NCBI GenBank assembly: GCA_020852775.1
Contig: JADZAD010000318.1
Location: 1 to 5,204 of the forward strand
Source: Anaerolineae bacterium
Lineage (GTDB): Bacteria > Chloroflexota > Anaerolineae > Aggregatilineales > UBA3940
DNA length: 5,204 bases
Direction: 5' to 3'
In this document: piece by piece, positions 1 through 5,204 of the stretch
Layout: every line of letters starts with the position of its first letter
Numbering within the stretch: the first letter of the stretch is position 1
The notes under the pieces: generated by a model
What the model saw: only the letters and a program-made list of their open reading frames with translations
The model's database searches: none
What the model was told of the DNA's origin: nothing
Program-made: the position numbers and the translations under genes

Positions 1-740
1 CGGTCAGAAAGTTCCTTGAAATGCCAGATATTGGCGGCGGCTACCGCGGATGCCCCCGCACGGATGCCATCCGCGTACTGCTCATAGCGTCCGACGCCGC
101 TGCAGGCAACTACCGGTATCCGTACCGCCGAGGCTACGGCATGGATCAGGTCAGTATCGTAACCCTGCCCGGTGCCATCCCGGTCGATGCTCTGCAGCAG
201 GATCTCCCCCGCACCACGATCCTCAGCCTGCTGCGCCCATTCTGCCGGGCTGACCCCGGTCGCGCGTGTCCCACCTTCGACAAACACCTCATGCCGGTTG
301 TCTTCATGCCGGCGAGCATCAATACTGACGACAATCGCCTGGCTGCCAAAGACCTTCGCGCCATCGGTAATCAGGGAGGGTGTATCAAATGCCCCGGTAT
401 TGATGGCGATCTTGTCCGCCCCGCGTGAGATGCGCTCACGCATGGCTTCGACCGTCCGGATGCGTCCACCCCACGTCAGTGGCATGAAACAGGTCTTACT
501 GACAGCGTCCAGGATATCAAGCGGATCGGACAGCCCTTTGAGCTTATGATCTTCACGGCGCAGATCGTAGCGGTCATCCCGACTGATGTCGAGATAGACG
601 AGTTCATCCACGTTCCACTCGTTGAAGCGCTGCACCTCGTAGATCGGATTGCCGATAACCTGGTGAATCGTGAATACTTCACTCCGTACGAGCAGTCCAT
701 TCTGCAGCAGCAGCACCGGGATCAGGCGTTTCTTCAGCAT
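1..740 (-). CDS. hisF: HisF-like ammonia-channel subunit (HisF2/WbuZ type), 3' end cut by window edge
   Basis: The frame is open from the ATG at 740 to the left edge, giving 246 residues; compared with about 253 in Thermotoga HisF, and allowing for a longer loop here, roughly the last 15-20 residues are missing. The TIM-barrel landmarks are clear: MLKKRLIP at the start, DELVYLDIS (45-53), ADKIAIN (108-114), FGSQAIVVSIDARR (131-144), GAGEILLQSIDRDGTGQGYD (176-195) and VVACSGVGRYE (210-220). Position 11, the catalytic Asp11 of histidine-pathway HisF, is leucine (PVLLLQNG), and the first phosphate loop reads WGGRI instead of VGGGI. The second catalytic aspartate is kept (Asp141). The ammonia-gate residues Arg5, Glu46, Lys110 and Glu179 are kept. 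This matches what I know of the HisF2/WbuZ paralogs that serve sugar amidation. It starts 7 bases after hisH, with a weak GGCGGG ribosome site. Being cut, its C-terminus cannot be checked. Confidence 0.9.
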   Translation of the reverse strand, partial: MLKKRLIPVLLLQNGLLVRSEVFTIHQVIGNPIYEVQRFNEWNVDELVYLDISRDDRYDLRREDHKLKGLSDPLDILDAVSKTCFMPLTWGGRIRTVEAMRERISRGADKIAINTGAFDTPSLITDGAKVFGSQAIVVSIDARRHEDNRHEVFVEGGTRATGVSPAEWAQQAEDRGAGEILLQSIDRDGTGQGYDTDLIHAVASAVRIPVVACSGVGRYEQYADGIRAGASAVAAANIWHFKELSD

Positions 741-747
741 AATGACG

Positions 748-1371
748 CTAACCCGCCATCAGAAAGTTCGAGAGCACTTTCAGCCCCGCTTTCTGGCTTT
801 TCTCAGGATGATACTGGGTCGCCCAGATGTTACCGCACTCGATAGAAGCTGCGAAGTCCGCCCCGTGCCCGCAAACGCCGTTCACTATCGTGGGGTCTGT
901 CGGGGCCAGCGCATAGCTGTGGACGAAGTAGAAGGTCGCCTTCCCATCCAGGCCGGCATACATCGCCGATCCGGGGGTGATGGTGACATCATTCCAGCCG
1001 ATATGCGGGATGCGAACCTCCGGATCAGATGAGTCGGACAGGCGCACAGTCGTCCCCGTGATCCAGCCCAGCCCCCGGTGATTCCCGTGTTCGGTACCTT
1101 CATCCGCCAGCAGTTGCATTCCGAGGCACAGGCCGGCGAAGTGCTTCCCCTTGTCACGGACTTCTTCTTCCAGCGCGGTCACCCATCCGGCATTCAGCAG
1201 ATTGGCGATCCCATCGCCAAACGCGCCCACGCCGGGCAGGATAATCTTGTCGGCTGCTCGCAGGTCTTCGGGGTGGGAGGCAATGAATGGCGACGCGCCG
1301 AGGCCCTCCAGCGCGTTATACACGGAGCGCAGATTGCCCATCCCGTAACTGATGATTGCCACCCGCACCAT
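748..1371 (-). CDS. hisH: HisH-type glutamine amidotransferase subunit, probably for glycan amidation
   Basis: This 207-residue protein is a complete class I glutamine amidotransferase of the HisH family, close to the usual length of about 200. It hydrolyses glutamine and passes ammonia to its HisF partner. The triad is intact: Cys82 in GLCLGMQ (80-86), and His188 and Glu190 in QYHPEKSQ (186-193). The oxyanion-region loop PGVGAFGDG (46-54), the N-terminal YGMGNLRSV (9-17) and PHIGWN (142-147 region) are all typical HisH. By sequence alone it could serve histidine synthesis. Its place one base after pseI, and directly before a HisF that has lost a catalytic residue, argues instead for the HisH2/WbuY role in amidating a surface sugar. 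The ATG at 1371 has a short AGG Shine-Dalgarno four bases upstream, inside the end of pseI. Confidence 0.9.
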   Translation of the reverse strand: MVRVAIISYGMGNLRSVYNALEGLGASPFIASHPEDLRAADKIILPGVGAFGDGIANLLNAGWVTALEEEVRDKGKHFAGLCLGMQLLADEGTEHGNHRGLGWITGTTVRLSDSSDPEVRIPHIGWNDVTITPGSAMYAGLDGKATFYFVHSYALAPTDPTIVNGVCGHGADFAASIECGNIWATQYHPEKSQKAGLKVLSNFLMAG

Positions 1372-1372
1372 T

Positions 1373-2422
1373 TTACCTGACCAGTTCCCATCTCAGCGGG
1401 GTGCCGCGCATGATGTCGCTTGCCGCCCGCCGCCCCAGCACCTCATCCAGGTGGCGGGTGTGCAGCCCGTAACCGGGCCGGATCGAGCGCACGTTCTCCA
1501 GCGTGAAGGCCTCACCCGCCTGCATATCCCGCACCACAAACAGTGACCGGCGGAAGACCCGGCTGCTCGCTTCCTGCTCGCTGACCCCGTAATATACCCG
1601 GCCCATGGCCTGTTCCGCGACCCGTACCGCGTCTACCATCTGCCGGAACTCGTGCGGTTCCAGTGAAAACGCGCTGTCTGGGCCGGGTTCTGCGCGGGAA
1701 AGGGTGAAGTGCTTCTCGATAATACTGGCGCCCAGCGTCACCGCTGCCACCGGGACGGCCACATCGAGGGTGTGATCCGAAAGGCCGACCGGCACACCAA
1801 ACGCTTCACTGAGGTGCGGGATCGTCCGCAGGTTCATGTCTTGCGGCAGAGCGGGGTAGGCGCTCGTGCACTTCAGCAGCGCGAGCTGGCTGCCGCCCGC
1901 CTCGCGGATCGCCGTGACCGCCTCGTCGATCTCCGCCAGCGTCGCCATCCCCGTGGACATGATCACCGGCTTGCCCGTCCGGGCAACGCGCCGGATCAGG
2001 CCGATATCGACGTTCTCAAACGAAGCTATCTTGTAGGCGGGAACCCCCATTGCTTCGAGGAAGTCCACCGCCGTGTCATCGAATGGCGTCGAGAACAGAT
2101 CCATCCCCAGGTCGTTGGCAACCTGCTTCAGCTTCGACTGCCATTCCCATGGAGTGAACGCCTCTCCATACAGGTCATAGAGCGTGCGGCCATCCCACAG
2201 GGTGCCGCTGACCCGAAAGTAAGGCTGATCCGAGTCAATCGTCAGCGTATCCGCCGTGTAGGTCTGGAGCTTGACCGCATCCGCCCCGGCTTCTTTTGCT
2301 GCCCGGATGATTCGCACCGCCTGTGAGAAGTCCTGATTGTGGTTCGCGGACATCTCCGCGATGACATATGCCGGGTAGCCAGAGCCAATCCGATGGCCTG
2401 CAATTTCTATGACAGGTGTCAT
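1373..2422 (-). CDS. pseI: Pseudaminic acid synthase PseI
   Basis: This 349-residue protein is a full-length member of the NeuB/SpsE family of sialic-acid-type synthases. PseI condenses 2,4-diacetamido-2,4,6-trideoxy-L-altrose with phosphoenolpyruvate to give pseudaminic acid (Pse5Ac7Ac), using a divalent metal. The N-terminal TIM barrel (about 1-280) shows IAEMSANHNQ (21-30), KLQTYTADTL (51-60), STPFD (111-115), KIASFE (131-136), and the metal-ligand histidines His217 in LSDHTLD and His238 in EKHFTLSRAEPGPDSAFS. A C-terminal SAF (antifreeze-like) domain (about 290-345) starts at RRSLF and includes GYGL and LGRRA. The segment LWDGRTLYDLYGEAFTPWEW (75-94) is what I recognise as the PseI-type version rather than NeuB or LegI. 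Start: ATG at 2422, in a 4-base ATGA overlap with the fused gene upstream and with a good Shine-Dalgarno. The stop is one base before hisH. Confidence 0.94.
   Translation of the reverse strand: MTPVIEIAGHRIGSGYPAYVIAEMSANHNQDFSQAVRIIRAAKEAGADAVKLQTYTADTLTIDSDQPYFRVSGTLWDGRTLYDLYGEAFTPWEWQSKLKQVANDLGMDLFSTPFDDTAVDFLEAMGVPAYKIASFENVDIGLIRRVARTGKPVIMSTGMATLAEIDEAVTAIREAGGSQLALLKCTSAYPALPQDMNLRTIPHLSEAFGVPVGLSDHTLDVAVPVAAVTLGASIIEKHFTLSRAEPGPDSAFSLEPHEFRQMVDAVRVAEQAMGRVYYGVSEQEASSRVFRRSLFVVRDMQAGEAFTLENVRSIRPGYGLHTRHLDEVLGRRAASDIMRGTPLRWELVR
2419..2422 (-). other. ATGA start-stop overlap, pseG-pseH to pseI
   Basis: The minus strand reads ATGA: the pseI start ATG and the TGA stop of the fused gene share two bases within this four-base overlap. 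Such overlaps commonly allow ribosomes to terminate and restart, keeping the two proteins at similar levels. Confidence 0.85.
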
Positions 2423-3930
2423 CTGTCACTTCTCTCCAGAATGAAGTCAACCATCGTCATACCCCTGATCTCACGTCGCCCGGCATCGTGGTAACCTGCA
2501 CGCTGGAAGGCTCCGTATGAGGCACTGTTATCCGGGCGCACATATCCATGGACGCACATCACGGGGTATTCTGCAAACAACTGCCGGGCCGCCAGCGCAA
2601 GGACCCGGCTGCCATATCCCTGCCTCCGGTATTCCCGCGACAGGCTGATCGAGAGTACCGCCTCCGATCCAGCAAGGTCGCACCGCACCTGTCCTATCGG
2701 CTGGCCAGCAGGGCCGAGCGCCATCCGGAAGAAACAGTCCCGATCAGCGAGTTTCGCATCCAGCCAGCGGACATGCTGCTCCCAGGGGATCGCATCCTGG
2801 GAAAAGGACACCCCGCGTGTATCCGGGTCATTCGCCCACTCCCAGAGCAGACGGCTGTCTTCAGGGGTGACGCGCCGCAGTGAGACAAAATAGCTGGCTG
2901 TTTCAATCACCCGGTCAACGCCTGCCCCATCGACGAGCGTCCTGCCTGTCATGGACATTCCGGCGCGAAGCGCGGCATTACCGCGGACACTACCCAGCAT
3001 TTCTGCCAGCCGCGCCTCATCGAGTTCGTGATACCACCCCATGCTTCGTGCCGCACCTGCCTTGTCCAGCCCCTCCGCCACGCCAACCTGATTCTCTGCG
3101 AGGATCATCACCAGCGCGGGCAGACCCATAAAGGCCAGTTCCCAGCAGGTGGTTCCTCCCGCCGCGACCGCCATGTCCGCCCAGGCCATCAGCGCGGGCA
3201 TATCCGATACGTCCTGTGCCAGCCGGGCGTTGAGGCTCAGATCGGTAATCACCTGATCCAGTTCCGTGACGTGCGGATTGCTCGCCCCGACCACGATCAC
3301 GGATTCCAGGTTGCGCAGAGCAGGGGCCGCCAGTGCCCTGAGCACCAGCAGGGCAGCGTTGTCCGGGTCACTCCCGCCGAGGGTGACCAGCAGGCGGCGG
3401 GCCACCGGGGGAATCTCACGCTCCCAGCCCTTCCACGCGGCGAATTCCGGGCGCAGCAGGACGTAGTCCGTCCCCAGCAGCAGCGTCGCACCGGGGTCGT
3501 GATGGTAAGTGAGGCGATCGGCGTTGATGTTCTGGTTCAGCACCAAGCTGGCGTGATAGTACGGCAGCGAAGCGAAGTCATCGATCACCAGCAGGCGGTA
3601 GCCCGCGTCGAGTATAGCCTGCTGATAACGCCCATCGAAGTGATAGCCATCCAGCACGACCCAGCGGCCCCCGCTGCTGGATGCCTGCGCGATCAGCGCG
3701 AGCAGGCTGCCCGGGTCGCTCTCGGGTGTATAGAGTTCCGGGAGCAGCCTCAACGCGGCACCCATCTCACAGATGCGTCGCTGCAGGCCCTCGACCGGGC
3801 AGTGGCTGATGAAGGTGACCTGGCCGCCCTGCGCCTGCCAGCCCTGCGCCAGCGCGAGGCAGCGCATCACATGTCCGGTGCCGATCCGGGTATTCGCATC
3901 CGCATGAATAATCAGCGTCTCAGGCAGCAT
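2419..3930 (-). CDS. pseG: Fused PseG-PseH: UDP-sugar hydrolase plus GNAT N-acetyltransferase
   Basis: One 503-residue protein carries two successive pathway steps. Residues 1 to about 345 are PseG, a GT-B-fold hydrolase that removes UDP from UDP-2,4-diacetamido-2,4,6-trideoxy-L-altrose. Its marks are IGTGHVMR (16-23), with His20 matching the catalytic histidine of the family, LGGSDPDN (184-191) and the nucleotide-binding AGGTTCWELAFMGLP (257-271). Residues about 348-500 are a GNAT domain of the PseH type, which would acetylate the C4 amino group with acetyl-CoA; the acetyl-CoA loop is RRQGYGS (435-441) after LSISLSREY, and FQRAGY (475-480) is the usual C-terminal element. PseH acts before PseG, so the domain order is opposite to the reaction order. 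I chose the ATG at 3930 because family homology begins immediately there; a TTG at 3951 would add seven residues (MAKSHRS). The gene overlaps the end of pseC by 11 bases and shares ATGA with pseI. Confidence 0.92.
   Translation of the reverse strand: MLPETLIIHADANTRIGTGHVMRCLALAQGWQAQGGQVTFISHCPVEGLQRRICEMGAALRLLPELYTPESDPGSLLALIAQASSSGGRWVVLDGYHFDGRYQQAILDAGYRLLVIDDFASLPYYHASLVLNQNINADRLTYHHDPGATLLLGTDYVLLRPEFAAWKGWEREIPPVARRLLVTLGGSDPDNAALLVLRALAAPALRNLESVIVVGASNPHVTELDQVITDLSLNARLAQDVSDMPALMAWADMAVAAGGTTCWELAFMGLPALVMILAENQVGVAEGLDKAGAARSMGWYHELDEARLAEMLGSVRGNAALRAGMSMTGRTLVDGAGVDRVIETASYFVSLRRVTPEDSRLLWEWANDPDTRGVSFSQDAIPWEQHVRWLDAKLADRDCFFRMALGPAGQPIGQVRCDLAGSEAVLSISLSREYRRQGYGSRVLALAARQLFAEYPVMCVHGYVRPDNSASYGAFQRAGYHDAGRREIRGMTMVDFILERSDR
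2432..2437 (-). promoter_or_regulatory. Ribosome binding site of pseI
   Basis: On the minus strand GGAGAG lies 9 bases before the pseI ATG, within the last codons of the fused pseG-pseH gene. It is the clearest Shine-Dalgarno in the window and supports the ATG at 2422 as the pseI start. The other genes here have weak or no such site. Confidence 0.6.
3920..3930 (-). other. 11-base overlap of pseC 3' end and pseG-pseH start
   Basis: The ATG proposed for the fused gene lies inside the TTC-TAT-GCT codons near the end of pseC, whose TGA is at 3922-3920. No Shine-Dalgarno stands out before it, so translational coupling to pseC is the likely way it is started. If the upstream TTG at 3951 were used instead, the overlap would be 32 bases. 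Confidence 0.6.
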
Positions 3931-5113
3931 AGAACGATGTGACTTTGCCAACCGCGTCGATCACGTCCTGCACATCCGCATCGGACATCGCCGGGAAGAC
4001 AGGCAGGGAGAGGATGCGCTGGTAAGCTGCCTCCGCGAGCGGACACAACCCGGTCTGGTAGCCCTGTTCGCGGTAGTACGGGTGCAGATAGACGGGGATG
4101 TAGTGGACATTCACGCCGATGCCCTCAGCACGTAGCGCCGCGTAGATCGCTTCCCGATCCACGCACAGGCGCTCCAGTTCCAACTGGATCACGTACAGGT
4201 GATGGGCATGCACCGCCCCGGCGCGGTAGCCCAGCGGGCGCACAGCCGGCATCTGCGCAAAGGCGGCGTCATACTGCCGGGCGATCGCCTGCCGCCGTGC
4301 CACCCAGCCATCGAGCCGTGCAAGCTGGCTCGTACACAGCGCCGACTGGAAGTCCGTCAGGCGATAGTTGAAACCGAGATCATGCATCTCGTAGAACCAG
4401 GAGCCGGTCTTGCTGCGCTGGTGGTGATCGCTGTCAATGCCGTGGTTGCGGAAGCGGCGCATCCGGGCGGCGAGATCGGCATCATCTGTGGTAATCACCC
4501 CGCCTTCGCCGCTGGTAATGTGCTTGACGGGATGGAAGCTGAACGTGCTGAGGTCAGCCAGTGTTCCGACCGGGCGCCCGTTCAGGCTGCCGCCGATGGC
4601 ATGGCAGGCGTCGTCGATGATTCTCAGGTTGTGCTCGCGGGCGATCGCGTAGAGGGTGTCATAGTCGCAGGGTTGGCCCGCATAGTCAACAGCGATGATC
4701 GCCCGGGTACGCTCAGTCACAGCACGGCGCACCGTGCCCGGGTCAATCAGCAGGGTGTCAGGATCAACATCCACGAATACAGGTGTACCGCCCTGGTAGA
4801 GAACAGCATTCGCGCTGGCGGCGAAGGTCATCGGCGTGACGATCACCTCGTCACCCGGCTGAATCCCCAGCGCGAAAACCGCCGCGTGCAGCGCGGCTGT
4901 GCCGCTGTTGACAGCGACCGCATGGCTCACGCCGATGGCACTGGTAAAGGCTGCTTCAAACTCCGCCACCTTCGGGCCGGTGGTCAGCCAGTCAGAGCGC
5001 AGCACCGCCACGACTGCGGCGATGTCCTCATCGTCAATGGTCTGTCGGCCATACGGCAGAAGCAACCGGCGCACCGGTGTCCCGCCATCAATGGCCAGTA
5101 CCGTGCCAACCAT
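3920..5113 (-). CDS. pseC: PLP-dependent sugar nucleotide aminotransferase PseC
   Basis: This 397-residue protein is a full-length DegT/DnrJ/EryC1/StrS-family aminotransferase. PseC transfers an amino group from glutamate to C4 of the UDP-4-keto sugar made by PseB, giving UDP-4-amino-4,6-dideoxy-N-acetyl-L-altrosamine, in the cytoplasm. Visible family marks are the SGTAALH phosphate-cup segment (70-76), the PMTFAASANAVL segment (94-105), Asp168 in IIDDACHAIG, the PLP lysine Lys197 in SFHPVKHITSGEGG (192-205), and GFNYRLTDFQSAL (247-259). The N-terminal LLPYGRQTIDDEDI and DWLTTGP are typical of PseC and its closest relatives. The start is the ATG at 5113, two bases after the upstream stop, with only a weak Shine-Dalgarno (GAG in ATCGAGTCC), so translation is probably coupled. 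The family call is secure; the substrate rests on context with the PseG-PseH and PseI genes downstream. The 3' end overlaps the next gene. Confidence 0.93.
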   Translation of the reverse strand: MVGTVLAIDGGTPVRRLLLPYGRQTIDDEDIAAVVAVLRSDWLTTGPKVAEFEAAFTSAIGVSHAVAVNSGTAALHAAVFALGIQPGDEVIVTPMTFAASANAVLYQGGTPVFVDVDPDTLLIDPGTVRRAVTERTRAIIAVDYAGQPCDYDTLYAIAREHNLRIIDDACHAIGGSLNGRPVGTLADLSTFSFHPVKHITSGEGGVITTDDADLAARMRRFRNHGIDSDHHQRSKTGSWFYEMHDLGFNYRLTDFQSALCTSQLARLDGWVARRQAIARQYDAAFAQMPAVRPLGYRAGAVHAHHLYVIQLELERLCVDREAIYAALRAEGIGVNVHYIPVYLHPYYREQGYQTGLCPLAEAAYQRILSLPVFPAMSDADVQDVIDAVGKVTSFYAA

Positions 5114-5115
5114 CG

Positions 5116-5204
5116 TCAGGACTCGATTTCCGCCATCGCCCGGAGCTGATCAATCGTCAGCCACTCATCGTTGGCGTCACTGGAGTACGAGAAGCCATCA
5201 GAGA
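5116..5204 (-). CDS. pseB: C-terminal end of probable UDP-GlcNAc 4,6-dehydratase (inverting), partial
   Basis: Only the last 28 codons and the TGA stop (5118-5116) are in the window; the gene begins beyond the right edge. The visible tail has a GFSYSS stretch followed by NDEWLTIDQLR, which resembles the C-terminal end of PseB/FlaA1-type dehydratases as I recall it (a GF-Y-S segment, then an acidic-aromatic-Leu-Thr/Ser segment leading into a short helix). PseB is a short-chain dehydrogenase/reductase-type enzyme that uses bound NADP to turn UDP-GlcNAc into the 4-keto-6-deoxy-L-arabino sugar, the first step of pseudaminic acid synthesis. It lies 2 bases upstream of pseC, the usual pseB-pseC order, and this context carries much of the call. 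No catalytic motif is visible, so a related sugar dehydratase cannot be excluded. Confidence 0.65.
   Translation of the reverse strand, partial: SDGFSYSSDANDEWLTIDQLRAMAEIES

Noticed and set aside
741..747. Terminator or promoter between hisH and hisF
   Set aside because: The gap is only 7 bases, with no hairpin or promoter-like sequence.
1..1371. Histidine biosynthesis genes
   Set aside because: HisF lacks Asp11 and no other his gene (hisA, hisB, hisI) is adjacent; the context is a surface sugar operon.
1709..2326. Plus-strand open frame of 205 codons
   Set aside because: Antisense to pseI; Arg-rich low-complexity-like translation, no homology recognised.
1373..2422. Sialic acid (NeuB) or legionaminic acid (LegI) synthase
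   Set aside because: The LWDGRTLYDLYGEAFTPWEW segment and the adjacent PseG-PseH and PseC genes fit PseI better; no epimerase-type NeuC/LegG is present.
3028..3942. Plus-strand open frame of 304 codons
   Set aside because: Antisense to the PseG domain with its clear motifs; the translation is Gln/Arg/His-rich without domain features.
3931..3951. TTG start at 3951 for the fused pseG-pseH gene
   Set aside because: It adds seven residues without family resemblance, has no convincing ribosome site, and deepens the overlap with pseC; the ATG at 3930 starts exactly at the conserved region. Not ruled out.
4199..5149. Plus-strand open frame of 316 codons
   Set aside because: Lies wholly antisense to pseC and the pseB tail; its translation has no recognisable family motif and is rich in Arg, His, Ala and Val as expected for a shadow frame in GC-rich DNA.

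Overview
The window holds most of a surface-sugar biosynthesis operon, read entirely from the minus strand (right to left). Gene order in the direction of transcription is: the last 28 codons of a probable pseB (5204-5116), pseC (5113-3920), a pseG-pseH fusion (3930-2419), pseI (2422-1373), hisH-like (1371-748) and hisF-like (740 to the left edge, incomplete). No gap between genes exceeds 7 bases, and two junctions overlap, so this looks like one polycistronic transcript. No tRNA, rRNA, mobile element, CRISPR array, promoter or terminator could be recognised. The longer plus-strand open frames are antisense shadows of these genes.

Together the first four genes spell out the pseudaminic acid pathway: 4,6-dehydration/5-epimerisation of UDP-GlcNAc (PseB), C4 amination (PseC), N4-acetylation (PseH domain), removal of UDP (PseG domain) and condensation with phosphoenolpyruvate (PseI). 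The CMP-transferase PseF, needed to activate the sugar, is not in the window and may lie outside it. Pseudaminic acid decorates flagellins, capsules, LPS O-chains and S-layers; nothing here shows which acceptor is used.

The most interesting part is the end of the operon. HisH and HisF normally make imidazole glycerol phosphate for histidine, but this HisF has leucine where the catalytic aspartate Asp11 belongs and a degenerate first phosphate loop. It keeps the charged residues that gate the ammonia channel (Arg5, Glu46, Lys110, Glu179). HisH keeps a full Cys-His-Glu triad. This pattern fits the HisH2/HisF2 (WbuY/WbuZ-like) pair that feeds ammonia to an N-acetyl-sugar amidotransferase (WbpG/PseA type). 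It suggests that the cell converts an N-acetyl group of pseudaminic acid to an acetamidino group. The amidotransferase itself is not seen and would be predicted nearby, perhaps just past the left edge.

The organism is a GC-rich bacterium (about 60% by eye) with compact operons. No taxon can be named safely; the fused PseG-PseH protein is the most distinctive handle for placing it.
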